Positions 9,420 to 18,165 of a DNA stretch of 64,000 nucleotides are shown piece by piece. The position numbers were made by a program, and so were the translations under genes. The stretch comes from Cryobacterium glaciale. Lineage in GTDB: Bacteria > Actinomycetota > Actinomycetes > Actinomycetales > Microbacteriaceae. Below the pieces are notes generated by a model, which worked only from the letters and a program-made list of their open reading frames with translations, did no database searches and was not told where the DNA came from. Where the stretch lies: NCBI RefSeq assembly GCF_004402535.1, contig NZ_SOEY01000006.1, forward strand, positions 372,001-436,000, in the 5' to 3' direction. Numbering within the stretch: position 1 is the stretch's first letter; each line of letters begins with the position of its first letter.

Positions 9420-9911
9420 TCACCGTCCGTCGACGTCTTTTCCGGCGATGGTTCCGGTTCGTTCGTACTCACCAAGCTGGCGGATGCGCCGCGTGTGACG
9501 CTCCTCGTCACTGAACGGCTCGGCGATGAAAGCGTCGATAAAGCCGGTGGCCTCCGCGATTGTGTGCTCGCGGGCACCGATCGAGATGACGTTGGCGTCG
9601 TTATGCTCACGGGCCAGTCGGGCGGTGCTGAGGTTCCAGACCAGGGCGGCCCGGACACCGGACACCTTGTTCGCGGCCATCTGCTCGCCGTTGCCCGAAC
9701 CGCCGAACACGACGCCAAGTGCCTCAATGCCGCTTTCCAGGTCGTCGACGGTGGCCTGCGCTGCGTTGATGCAGAAGGCGGGGTAATCGTCGAGGGCGTC
9801 ATAAGCCTTGGGCCCGTGGTCGATGACCTCGTGACCGGCCTTGCGCAGGTGCGTGATCAGGTGGTGGCTGAGGTCGAGGCCAGCATGGTCCGTGGCGATA
9901 TGGATGCGCAT
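9420..9911 (-). CDS. rpiB: Ribose-5-phosphate isomerase B
   Basis: Interconverts ribose-5-phosphate and ribulose-5-phosphate in the non-oxidative pentose phosphate pathway. The 163-residue protein opens with MRIHIATDHAGLDL (RpiB/LacAB signature) and contains GVVFGGSGNGEQMAANK, including the anion-hole loop. The usual catalytic Cys of E. coli RpiB is replaced by Ser in GGSGNGE, a variation seen in actinobacterial RpiB. No Shine-Dalgarno sequence is present; instead a TAGACT -10 box ends 6 nt before ATG 9911, so the gene can be read as a leaderless mRNA from a promoter inside the cluster. Confidence 0.94.
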   Translation of the reverse strand: MRIHIATDHAGLDLSHHLITHLRKAGHEVIDHGPKAYDALDDYPAFCINAAQATVDDLESGIEALGVVFGGSGNGEQMAANKVSGVRAALVWNLSTARLAREHNDANVISIGAREHTIAEATGFIDAFIAEPFSDEERHTRRIRQLGEYERTGTIAGKDVDGR

Positions 9912-9924
9912 GTGAGCAGTCTAT

Positions 9925-10566
9925 TTAGTGCTGGGGGGTGTGATGACCGACCGGCTGACCGATCGGCTCGAAGATCGGCTCGCGGGTGCGGCTGCGCTTC
10001 AGCTCGAAGAATCCGTCATAACCGGCCAGGGCCACGACGCCGTCCCAGAGGGCGAGAGCGGCATCGCCCATGGGCGCCGGGGAGATGACCGGGCCGAAGA
10101 AGGCGACTCCGTTGACGGAGATCACCGGGGTGCCAACATCCTGACCGACACGGTTGATGCCGTCGAAGTGGCTGGCTCGCATTTCGAGGTCGTACTCATC
10201 GCTGTCCGCGAAAGCGGCGAAGCTCGCGGGCAGGCCCACCTCGGCGAGCGCGGCGGGGATGACCTCGTCGGGATTGCTATTGCCTCCGGGATGAATCTGG
10301 GTGCCGAGGGCGTCGTAGAGCGCCTTGACCATCTGCTCGCCGTGCAACTCACCGGCGGCCGCCACGAGGCGAGTGTATTTGAGTGCCCGCGGAAAGAACG
10401 CCGCGTACTCCTCGCTCACCTGCTGGTCTTCGTTGAGAACGGCGAGGCTCATCACATGCCAGGTCACCTCGAAATCGCGAAGGCGGGCGACTTCGTCCAC
10501 CCAGCGGGAGGTCATCCAGGCCCAGGGGCAGGATGGATCAAACCAGAAATCTACGGAATCAGTCAT
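9925..10566 (-). CDS. Mycothiol-dependent nitroreductase/DsbA-like protein, Rv2466c family
   Basis: This 213-residue thioredoxin-fold protein matches the Rv2466c family along its length (MSLAVLNED, SHFDGINRVGQDVGTPV, VNGVAFFGPV, FFELKRSRT). In M. tuberculosis Rv2466c reduces substrates using mycothiol and a CPWC active site. Here the motif is CPWA (residues 13-16), so the resolving cysteine is missing and only a monothiol mechanism is possible. A TAGGCT box lies 6 nt before ATG 10566 with no Shine-Dalgarno, again a leaderless arrangement. It heads the rpiB-nei-oxidase gene run. Confidence 0.88.
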   Translation of the reverse strand: MTDSVDFWFDPSCPWAWMTSRWVDEVARLRDFEVTWHVMSLAVLNEDQQVSEEYAAFFPRALKYTRLVAAAGELHGEQMVKALYDALGTQIHPGGNSNPDEVIPAALAEVGLPASFAAFADSDEYDLEMRASHFDGINRVGQDVGTPVISVNGVAFFGPVISPAPMGDAALALWDGVVALAGYDGFFELKRSRTREPIFEPIGQPVGHHTPQH

Positions 10567-10626
10567 GTCCCCAGCCTAAGCAGAAGCGGCGGGGTTCTCC
10601 CCAATTTGAACGACGCCATTTGCGCA

Positions 10627-10649
10627 ATGCCCCCCATGAGGGGGTATTG
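10627..10649. promoter_or_regulatory. C/G-tract operator-like palindrome upstream of the MFS gene
   Basis: AATGCCCCCCATGAGGGGG continuing into TATT forms an imperfect palindrome (arms AATGCCCCC and GGGGGTATT). It occupies a 19-bp spacer between TTGCGC (10620-10625) and TATTGT (10645-10650). C/G tracts flanked by AT are typical of CsoR/RcnR-family operators, and a 19-bp spacer is typical of MerR-controlled promoters. No regulator of either family is encoded nearby. Inference from sequence shape only. Confidence 0.4.
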
Positions 10650-10726
10650 TGGATGGGTTGAAAAAATCTGCACCACGCAGTACAGCTTTGTCTTCGCAGC
10701 ACAATATCTCCCCGGGAGAAATTCAC

Positions 10727-12292
10727 ATGCCCACTGACCGAAGCACGTCCAACCAGAATTCCGGCGCCACGAGCGCCGCACTGAAGCCCACGAAGTCCCT
10801 GCGCCGCCGCCGCATCGCCGTCTCCGACGTCAACGTCGTCGACAAACCGATCATGAAGCGTGCCCTCGGCGGCACCATCGTGGGAAACACCATGGAGTGG
10901 TACGACGTCGGAATCTTCGGCTACCTCATCACCACCATGGGGCCGGTCTTTCTGCCGGAAGCGGACGCATCCGTTCAAACGTTGTTCCTGCTCGGAACCT
11001 TTGCCGCGACCTTCTTCGCCCGCCCCCTCGGCGGGGTTTTCTTCGGCTGGCTCGGTGACCGGATCGGCCGCCAGAAGGTGCTCGCCACCACCCTGATCCT
11101 GATGGCCGCCTCGACCTTCGCGGTCGGGCTGCTGCCCGGCTACGCGCAGATCGGCGTCTGGGCCGCCGTGTTGCTCGTGTTCGTCAAGCTCGTGCAGGGT
11201 TTCTCGACCGGTGGCGAGTACGCCGGTGCGACGACGTTCGTGAGCGAGCACGCTCCCGACAAGCAGCGCGGCTACTTCGCGAGCTTTCTCGACATGGGCA
11301 GCTACCTCGGGTTCGCCATCGGCGCCTCGCTGGTCTCGGTGCTGCAGCTCACGCTCGGCCAGGAGGTCATGGAGGACTGGGGCTGGCGCGTCCCGTTCCT
11401 CATCGCCGGGCCCCTCGGCCTGATCGCCATCTATTTCCGCATGAAGATCGACGAATCGCCCGCCTTCCAGGCCACCCTCGACGCCCAGGAGGCAGCGCAG
11501 AAGAACCCGGTCGGCGCCACGGCCGAAACTCCCAAGGGCCCGATCAATATTTTCAAGGCGTACTGGCGCAACATCATCATCGCGATGATCCTCGTCGCCG
11601 CCGCGAACACCGTCGGCTACGCGCTGACCTCGTACATGCCCACCTATCTCACCGAGAACAAGGGCTATGACGAGCTGCACGGAACGGCGCTGACGATCCC
11701 GATTCTCGTGGTCATGGCTCTGTGCATCCCGCTCGCCGGTCGGCTGTCCGACCGCATCGGGCGTCGCCCGGTGCTGTGGATCGGAGCCGTCAGCACGGTC
11801 GTGCTGGCCTATCCGGCATTCCTGCTGATCGGCATCGGTGAGATCTGGTCGACCCTGCTCGGCCTCGCATTCATCGCGTTCCCGGTCACCTTCTACGTCT
11901 CCAACCTTGCCTCGGCCCTGCCGGCCCTGTTCCCGACAGCGAGCCGCTACGGCGCCATGGGCATCTCGTACAACTTCGCCGTCGCCATCTTCGGCGGCAC
12001 CACCCCGTTCATCATCGCGGCGCTCATCGTGGGCACCGGCAACGACCTGATGCCGGCGTTCTACCTGATGGGCACCTCACTGATCGGAGCCATCGCTATC
12101 TTCTTCCTGCGGGAATCGGCCAACCGCCCGCTTCCGGGTTCGATGCCGAGCGTGAACACCGACGAGGAAGCGCACGAGTTGGTCAAGACGCAGGACGACA
12201 ACCCCCTGCTCGACACCGACGAGATGCCGTTCGACCACACCTTCGAGCCGCCCACGAATGCCATCCCCATTCAGGAACCGGCCCGGCTGTAG
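10727..12292 (+). CDS. MFS transporter of the metabolite:H+ symporter (MHS) type
   Basis: A 521-residue, 12-TM secondary transporter. GNTMEWYDVGIFGYL near residue 50 and GWLGDRIGRQKVL (loop 2-3) are MHS hallmarks shared with ProP, KgtP and ShiA; a second conserved loop reads RLSDRIGRRPVL. Members import osmolytes, dicarboxylates or amino acids with protons. A hydrophilic, Ser/Thr-rich N-tail of about 40 residues and an acidic C-tail resemble ProP-like osmosensing transporters, although no coiled coil is seen. I chose ATG 10727 because CGGGAGA lies 8 nt upstream. A C/G-tract palindrome sits in its promoter. Confidence 0.88.
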   Translation: MPTDRSTSNQNSGATSAALKPTKSLRRRRIAVSDVNVVDKPIMKRALGGTIVGNTMEWYDVGIFGYLITTMGPVFLPEADASVQTLFLLGTFAATFFARPLGGVFFGWLGDRIGRQKVLATTLILMAASTFAVGLLPGYAQIGVWAAVLLVFVKLVQGFSTGGEYAGATTFVSEHAPDKQRGYFASFLDMGSYLGFAIGASLVSVLQLTLGQEVMEDWGWRVPFLIAGPLGLIAIYFRMKIDESPAFQATLDAQEAAQKNPVGATAETPKGPINIFKAYWRNIIIAMILVAAANTVGYALTSYMPTYLTENKGYDELHGTALTIPILVVMALCIPLAGRLSDRIGRRPVLWIGAVSTVVLAYPAFLLIGIGEIWSTLLGLAFIAFPVTFYVSNLASALPALFPTASRYGAMGISYNFAVAIFGGTTPFIIAALIVGTGNDLMPAFYLMGTSLIGAIAIFFLRESANRPLPGSMPSVNTDEEAHELVKTQDDNPLLDTDEMPFDHTFEPPTNAIPIQEPARL

Positions 12293-12306
12293 TCCGGCAG
12301 CTGCAA

Positions 12307-12345
12307 CGGGCGTGTGCGGCTTCGGCCGCGCACGCCCGCTTCTTT
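12307..12345 (+). terminator. Rho-independent terminator of the MFS gene
   Basis: A 14-bp stem (CGGGCGTGTGCGGC / GCCGCGCACGCCCG, one G-T pair) with TTCG tetraloop is followed by CTTCTTTGT. It begins 15 bp after the transporter stop codon. Confidence 0.85.
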
Positions 12346-12407
12346 GTGTCCGTTCACGCAAATCCCCCCAAACGGATGCTCCCAGTCGGCCCGCGTAGAA
12401 TTCGCTG

Positions 12408-13970
12408 ATGACCACCGCGCCCCCCACCACTGCGCCCACCAGCACTGATTCCACCAGCACTGAGCCCGGCCCAGCCGAATCCAGCGCGCCGGCCACCGAG
12501 GCGCCTTCTGCCGACTTCGCCGGAATCGACCCGCACGACCTCGAGGTGACCCTGCGAGTGCTCGCCTCGCTCAGTGATATCGACCCGGACAGCGCCGACT
12601 TCGTCACCGTGCGGCAGGCCACAGCCAAGATGTTCAAGTCGGTCAAGATATCGCGGCGCTTGGAGAAGCGTGCCGTCATCGCCGACGCCGACCGCAGCGT
12701 CATCGCCGCCACGGCCACCGGCGCCCCCACCCGCATCGACGATGAGACCCGGGGCGCCCAGCTCTCACTCGGCACGAGCGCGGCCACGGCCGGCGAACTG
12801 CTGGTGCCGCGCGCCTGCTATATCTGCAAGCAGAAGTACACCGTGGTCGACGCGTTCTACCACCAGCTCTGCCCGAGCTGCGCCCTGTCGAGCCACGCCA
12901 AACGCGATGCCCGCACCGACCTCACGGGCAAGCGCGCCCTGCTCACCGGCGGCCGCGCCAAGATCGGCATGTACATCGCCCTGCGGCTGCTGCGTGACGG
13001 CGCCCACACCACCGTCACCACCCGGTTTCCGCGCGACGCGGTGCGCCGCTTCGCTGCCATGCCCGACTCCAGGGACTGGCTGCACCGCCTGCGCATCGTC
13101 GGCATCGACCTGCGCGACCCGGCCCAGGTGATCGCCCTCGCCGACTCGGTCGCCGCCCAGGGCCCGCTCGACATTCTGATCAACAACGCCGCGCAGACCG
13201 TGCGGCGCTCGCGCGGCTCGTACTCCCCTCTGGTCGAAGCCGAGGATTCTCCGCTGCCCGACGGCCCGCTGCCCGAGATCGTGTCGTTCGGGCATACCAA
13301 CGACGCGCATCCGCTCGCCCTCGCCGCGTCGGTCTCCGGCCACCCGCTGCTCGCTGCTGGCTCCGGTGCCGCCGCGCTCACAGCGGATGACCTCACCCGC
13401 CTCGCCCTCGCCGCCGGGTCGTCGTCGCTCGAGCGGCTCGCCGCCGGTACCGCGATCGACGCCGGCGGGCTCGTGCCCGACCTGCACTCCCGGAACAGCT
13501 GGACCGCGAACGTGGAGGACGTCGATCCACTCGAGATGCTCGAAGTGCAGCTGTGCAACACAACGGCACCATTTTTGCTGGTGAGCCGCCTGCGGGCCTC
13601 GCTCATGGCATCCGCTGCCCGCCGCACCTATATTGTCAACGTGTCAGCGATGGAAGGTGTGTTCGGTCGCGGCTACAAGGGGCCCGGCCACCCGCACACC
13701 AACATGGCCAAGGCCGCGCTCAATATGCTCACCCGCACGAGCGCGAAGGAGATGCTGGAAGACGGCATTCTCATGACGAGCGTCGACACCGGGTGGATCA
13801 CCGACGAACGCCCGCACCCGACCAAGGTGCGCCTGGCCGAGGAGGGCTTTCACGCCCCGCTCGACCTGGTCGACGGCGCAGCCCGGGTGTACGACCCGAT
13901 CGTGCGCGGCGAGGCCGGCGAAGACCTGTACGGGGTCTTTCTCAAGGATTACCAGCCGGGCGCCTGGTAG
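12408..13970 (+). CDS. SDR-family oxidoreductase with N-terminal extension and zinc knuckle
   Basis: A 520-residue protein whose C-terminal 350 residues are a short-chain dehydrogenase. The glycine motif is TGGRAKIG, and NNAAQ and a catalytic-type Ser followed by YK (GRGYKGPGHPHTNMAKAA) are visible, giving a Y-x-x-x-K-like arrangement that is stretched and should be checked. Before the Rossmann domain lies C-x2-C-x14-C-x2-C (CYICKQ, then CPSC), a likely zinc knuckle. The first 120 residues are Ala/Thr/Pro-rich then helical and unassigned. The ORF starts leaderless: TAGAAT ends 6 nt before ATG 12408 and no Shine-Dalgarno is seen. Substrate unknown. Confidence 0.8.
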   Translation: MTTAPPTTAPTSTDSTSTEPGPAESSAPATEAPSADFAGIDPHDLEVTLRVLASLSDIDPDSADFVTVRQATAKMFKSVKISRRLEKRAVIADADRSVIAATATGAPTRIDDETRGAQLSLGTSAATAGELLVPRACYICKQKYTVVDAFYHQLCPSCALSSHAKRDARTDLTGKRALLTGGRAKIGMYIALRLLRDGAHTTVTTRFPRDAVRRFAAMPDSRDWLHRLRIVGIDLRDPAQVIALADSVAAQGPLDILINNAAQTVRRSRGSYSPLVEAEDSPLPDGPLPEIVSFGHTNDAHPLALAASVSGHPLLAAGSGAAALTADDLTRLALAAGSSSLERLAAGTAIDAGGLVPDLHSRNSWTANVEDVDPLEMLEVQLCNTTAPFLLVSRLRASLMASAARRTYIVNVSAMEGVFGRGYKGPGHPHTNMAKAALNMLTRTSAKEMLEDGILMTSVDTGWITDERPHPTKVRLAEEGFHAPLDLVDGAARVYDPIVRGEAGEDLYGVFLKDYQPGAW

Positions 13971-14203
13971 CCGCAGGCCCCCCTGGAAGCCGGGCCGCCT
14001 CTCTGGTCGCCGGGCCGCCTCTCGCGCGGGTACTTGCTGCCCGCGCCCCCGGAAGCTGCACGCGCCCCCGGCACGCCAGCCGCGTCAGCAGCTCGAGGCC
14101 GCGCGTGCAGCATTCGACAGCGCCCAGTGGATGCCGCAGCCGCAGCTCATCGGCGCGGGTGCAGCAACCGCCCGCGCCAGCACGGCACAGCACAGCACGA
14201 AAG
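13971..14203. other. Non-coding GC-rich gap with no recognisable feature
   Basis: This 233-bp stretch between the SDR gene and the decayed toxin-antitoxin module is very GC-rich and open in several frames, but no frame shows a recognisable protein. A short direct repeat (GCCGGGCCGCCTCTC, twice near 13990-14025) is present. I see nothing else. Confidence 0.5.
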
Positions 14204-14659
14204 TCAGCGTCGTTCGGAGACATCGTGCCGGATGGGCAGCCGGGCCGCGCCGGTCAAGGCAATCAGTCGAGATCGAACGCCGTGTGAATGGCGGCGCTGA
14301 GTTGTGACTCCTGGCTCGGGAGCAAGAAGCCGATTTGGCGGCCGAGGTTGGCGACCGGGATGGTGACCACGTTGTCGCAGCTCACCACACAATCCTGGTC
14401 GAGGCCGTTCGCGGGACCGACCGATACTTCGGTCGAGAGTCCCCGCATGGTACTGTTGGGCGAGTTCGTCCAGATCGTCGGCTTGCGTGAAACGGGCGGT
14501 CAGAACGCGCACGTCGCGCAGGGCAATCTCGCGCCGCCGTTCTCGTTCGAGGGCGCGAATGATCACGGCAGCACGGCTGCTTTCCCGCCCTTCACCCACC
14601 GCCTGGTCGAGGTATTCCACTATCTCGTCGGGCAGGCGCACCACAATTTGTCGGCTCAT
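14204..14659 (-). CDS. Ribbon-helix-helix antitoxin reading out of frame into toxin remnant
   Basis: Residues 1-70 are a ribbon-helix-helix antitoxin of MazE/CopG type (SRQIVVRLPDEIVEYLDQ, then SSRAAVIIRALERERRRE, DDLDELAQQYHAG). From about residue 73 the frame departs from the family and runs through a toxin remnant in the wrong frame, giving an artificial 151-residue product. The last few antitoxin codons and the toxin's first half have been deleted. TATGTT ends 6 nt before ATG 14659, suggesting leaderless expression. The DNA-binding part may still be made; the tail is not expected to be functional. Confidence 0.65.
   Translation of the reverse strand: MSRQIVVRLPDEIVEYLDQAVGEGRESSRAAVIIRALERERRREIALRDVRVLTARFTQADDLDELAQQYHAGTLDRSIGRSRERPRPGLCGELRQRGHHPGRQPRPPNRLLAPEPGVTTQRRHSHGVRSRLIALTGAARLPIRHDVSERR
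14263..14448 (-). pseudogene. MazF/PemK-type toxin, C-terminal remnant
   Basis: About 60 residues (RGLSTEVSVGPANGLD, DCVVSCDNVVTIPVAN, then AAIHTAF) match the C-terminal half of the MazF/PemK endoribonuclease family. The N-terminal half with the catalytic Arg-containing loop is missing: the remnant begins inside the antitoxin gene, with no room for about 45 residues. One deletion joined antitoxin and toxin. It should be inactive as a ribonuclease. Confidence 0.7.
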
Positions 14660-14733
14660 GTCGGGAACATACCATCATGGGATTCATCTCGGTATAGCTC
14701 CAGGGAATAGCGAATTCTCGAGGAAACCACAGG

Positions 14734-15321
14734 TCATGTGGCAAAAAGCGTCGCTGCTAGGCCGACCGGATGCTGCGCCGCACCCTGGTTATCGGGCACG
14801 GGAACCGGGCCGCTCAGGGAGCAGTCCAGCAGCACCGGGCTGGGGCCGTCGGCGGGGTGCAGCATCCGCTCGCCGTCATTTTCTGCGCTCCGGTACCGGT
14901 AGCTGTACCGGTCGGGGTGCAGGCAGAGACCAGCGGATGCCCCCACCTCGATGAGCGCGAGCGGCCCGGCGAGGGCCGCCAGGGCCGGCAACAGCACGGC
15001 GCACCGCCCGGGCTCGTTGGTCTGGGTCGCATGGGCCAGGCAGGTCGCCGCTACGACGGCCCAGTGCTCGCGCAACCAGGCCGCGAGCGCCGGGTACTCC
15101 CCCACCGCTGCCCCGTGCAGCCGGGCCGCGCTGAACACCAGGTTCGGTTGTCGCTTCACCGCTGGCAGCTGCTCGATCAACGCGACGGTCTCGGGATCGT
15201 CCGCTACCCCGGCGGCCCAGCGTTCGTAGCAGGCGCTCATGCCGCGCGCTTCACGCAAGGCGAAGGCTCGGTAGCGCTCGCTCGTGGCGATCGAAGGATC
15301 CGTGCTCTCTCTCATGGGCAC
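14734..15321 (-). pseudogene. DUF2332 family protein, C-terminally truncated
   Basis: The 195 residues match the N-terminal part of DUF2332 proteins (RYRAFALREARGMSACYERW, QLPAVKRQPNLVFSAARL, LIEVGASAGLCL, DRYSYRY), which are normally about 330-350 residues. The family region stops at GPVPVPDNQ and the frame ends soon after, so roughly the last 140 residues are gone. The truncation faces the decayed toxin-antitoxin module across 74 bp; both may come from one deletion-prone patch. DUF2332 function is unknown; GASAGLCL resembles a cofactor-binding loop. Confidence 0.75.
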
Positions 15322-15406
15322 ATCATAATCATGGTTAGGCTTGCGGGGTGCGATGGCGCCACGAGTGCCAGAGCTTCACAAGCGTGAATCGAATTGGAGA
15401 TCTAAG

Positions 15407-17953
15407 TTGCCTGGAGAAAACCTCACCCGCATCGAAGCGAGCGAGCGCGCAGCGCTCGTCACCGTAGCAAGCTACAACGTCGTGCTCGACCTCACCACCG
15501 GCCCCACCACGTTCGGCAGCACCACGGCGGTTCGCTTCACCGCAACCCCCGGCGCCTCGACCTTCATCGACGCCATCACGGCCAAGGTTTATTCGGTGAC
15601 CCTCAACGGTGCCGCGCTCGACCCGGCAGTCGTGAGTGACGGCATCCGCATTCAGTTGGACGGCCTGCAGGCCGAGAACGAGCTGCTCGTTGTCGCCGAC
15701 GCGCTCTATACCAACACCGGTGAGGGCCTGCACCGCTTCGTCGACCCGGTCGACGACGAGGTCTACCTGTACAGCCAGTTCGAGGTCCCCGACTCCCGCC
15801 GCGTCTTCGCGGTGTTCGAGCAGCCCGACCTCAAGGCGAAGTTCTCCTTCACCGTCACCGCGCCGAGCCAGTGGCAGGTCGTCTCCAACTCCACCACGCC
15901 CGAACCCATCGATGCCGGCAACGGTGCCAGCACCTGGGCGTTCGAGCCGACCCACACCATCTCGAGCTACATCACCGCGCTCATCGCCGGCCCATACGCC
16001 GTCGTGCGCAGTGAACTCACGTCGAGCGACGGACGCACCATTCCGCTCGGGGTGTTCAGCCGCAAGAGCCTCAGTGAATACCTCGACGCCGACTACATCC
16101 TCGAGAAGACCCGCCAGGGCTTCGCTTACTACGAGGAGAAGTTCGGCTACGCCTACCCGTTCGACAAGTACGACCAGCTGTTCGTGCCGGAGTTCAACGC
16201 CGGCGCCATGGAGAACGCCGGCGCCGTCACCTTCACCGAAACCTATATCTTTCGCTCCAAGGTGACCGACGCCATCAAGGAACGCCGCGTCGTGACGATT
16301 CTGCACGAGCTCGCGCACATGTGGTTCGGCGACCTCGTCACCATGACCTGGTGGAACGACCTCTGGCTCAACGAGAGCTTTGCCGAGTGGGCGTCGACGA
16401 TCGCCACCGCCGAAGCCACCGAGTGGCACGAAGCCTGGACCACCTTCGCCGTGATGGAGAAGAGCTGGGCCTACAAGCAAGACCAACTACCGTCGACCCA
16501 CCCGGTCGTCGCGACCATCCGCGACCTCGACGACGTGCTCGTCAACTTCGACGGCATCACCTACGCCAAGGGCGGCTCCGTACTCAAGCAGCTCGCCGCC
16601 TGGGTGGGCATCGACGCGTTCTTCACCGGCGTCGGCTCCTACTTTCAGAAGCACCAGTGGGGCAACACCGAGCTGCGCGACCTGCTGATCGAACTCGAAC
16701 TGGCGAGCGGCCGCGACCTCGGCGAATGGGCTGCGCTCTGGCTGGAGACCGCGGGCGTCAACACCCTGCGCCCCGAGATCACGGTCGACGAGGCGGGCCG
16801 TATCACCGGCTTCGCCGTGCTGCAGACCGCCGCCGCCGATTACCCCACCATTCGCCCGCACCGCCTCGCGATCGGCTTCTACACCTTCAACGACGCCCAC
16901 AAGCTTGTGCGCATGCACCGGGTCGAGCTCGACGTCGACGGCCCACGAACGGATGTCCCCGCCCTCGTCGGCCGCGAGCGCGCGGACCTGATTTTGCTCA
17001 ACGACGACGACCTGAGCTACGCCAAGGTACGCCTCGACCCGGCCTCGCAGGCGGTGGCCCTCGAACACCTCGCCGCCATTGAGAGCCCGCTCGCCCGAGC
17101 CCTGGTCTGGGGTTCGGTCTGGGACGCCACCCGCGACGCCGAAACCTCGGCACGCGACTTCGTACGGCTGGTGCTGAACAACGTGGCCACCGAAACCGAG
17201 TCGACCACGCTGCGCACCGTGCTCGGCCAGGTCGTGCTCACTGCCAGCTACTACGTGGCCGAACAGCACCGCGCGACCGTCACCACCGAGGTCGCCGACG
17301 CTCTGTGGACGCTCGCCCAGAATGCAGCGGCCGGCAGCGACGCGCAGTTCCAGTTCGTGAAGTTCTTCGCCGCGGTCGCGGCCACCACGGCGCAGCTCGA
17401 CCACGTGACCGCCCTGCGCTCGGGCGAGACAGTGCTGGACGGCCTTACGGTCGATACCGACCTCGCCTGGGAGCTCCTCACCGCCCTCGTGGCCGGTGGC
17501 CGCGCCGACGCCGACGTGATCGACGCGGCGCTCGCGGCCGACAACACGGCCACCGGCGCCCAGTCGGCCGCCCTGGCCCGGGCCGCCCTCCCCACCACCG
17601 AGGGAAAGCAGGCTGCGTGGTCGTCGCTCATCGACGTGGACACGGCCGCGACGACCATCGTGCGAACGACGGCCGCCGGATTCCTCCGGGTGAATGACGC
17701 GAAGCTGCTCGAGCCGTTCGTCGCAACCTACTTTGACATGCTGCAGTCGGTGTGGGAGGCGCGCAGCTTCTCGATCGGTGAGAAGCTCGTGATCGGCCTC
17801 TACCCGGCGCCGCTGAACAACCAGGCCCTCGCCGACGCGACGCAGGCCTGGCTCGACGCCAACCCGGAGCCGGCCGCGCTGCGCCGCCTCGTGGTCGAGA
17901 ACCTGGCCGGAGTCGAGCGTTCACTCCAGGTGCAGGCGCGCGACGCCGAGTAG
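15407..17953 (+). CDS. pepN: Aminopeptidase N (M1 family)
   Basis: Zinc aminopeptidase of 848 residues removing N-terminal residues from peptides in the cytoplasm. The substrate-binding GAMEN motif lies near residue 268. The zinc site HELAH near residue 299, with the third ligand Glu in LNESFAEW about 20 residues later, is complete. The ERAP1-like C-terminal domain follows. I chose the TTG start at 15407 (reading MPGENLTRIEA) because GGAGA lies 6 nt upstream and homologues begin MPGENLT. A hairpin follows at 17971-18005. Confidence 0.95.
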   Translation: MPGENLTRIEASERAALVTVASYNVVLDLTTGPTTFGSTTAVRFTATPGASTFIDAITAKVYSVTLNGAALDPAVVSDGIRIQLDGLQAENELLVVADALYTNTGEGLHRFVDPVDDEVYLYSQFEVPDSRRVFAVFEQPDLKAKFSFTVTAPSQWQVVSNSTTPEPIDAGNGASTWAFEPTHTISSYITALIAGPYAVVRSELTSSDGRTIPLGVFSRKSLSEYLDADYILEKTRQGFAYYEEKFGYAYPFDKYDQLFVPEFNAGAMENAGAVTFTETYIFRSKVTDAIKERRVVTILHELAHMWFGDLVTMTWWNDLWLNESFAEWASTIATAEATEWHEAWTTFAVMEKSWAYKQDQLPSTHPVVATIRDLDDVLVNFDGITYAKGGSVLKQLAAWVGIDAFFTGVGSYFQKHQWGNTELRDLLIELELASGRDLGEWAALWLETAGVNTLRPEITVDEAGRITGFAVLQTAAADYPTIRPHRLAIGFYTFNDAHKLVRMHRVELDVDGPRTDVPALVGRERADLILLNDDDLSYAKVRLDPASQAVALEHLAAIESPLARALVWGSVWDATRDAETSARDFVRLVLNNVATETESTTLRTVLGQVVLTASYYVAEQHRATVTTEVADALWTLAQNAAAGSDAQFQFVKFFAAVAATTAQLDHVTALRSGETVLDGLTVDTDLAWELLTALVAGGRADADVIDAALAADNTATGAQSAALARAALPTTEGKQAAWSSLIDVDTAATTIVRTTAAGFLRVNDAKLLEPFVATYFDMLQSVWEARSFSIGEKLVIGLYPAPLNNQALADATQAWLDANPEPAALRRLVVENLAGVERSLQVQARDAE

Positions 17954-17970
17954 TTCGCAGCCTGCACACG

Positions 17971-18005
17971 ACCCCGCGATCGGCTTCAGGCTGGTCGCGG
18001 GGTTT
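17971..18005 (+). terminator. Terminator of pepN
   Basis: ACCCCGCGA / TCGCGGGGT stem with a 15-nt loop is followed by a short TTT. It begins 17 bp after the pepN stop. Confidence 0.75.
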
Positions 18006-18165
18006 CGTGCATCGCGCGGTTCACAGCAAACTCCACGCAAACCGAGCGGACAGGCTGCCCGCGTTGCAGGCACCGGGTCGCGCCGGCCGCACGGCCGGGC
18101 TCGGCGACCCCGGCCGGGGCCGCTTCCCGGGCGCCGCCGAAGCCCCTCGATAGACTGGCTCTGAT

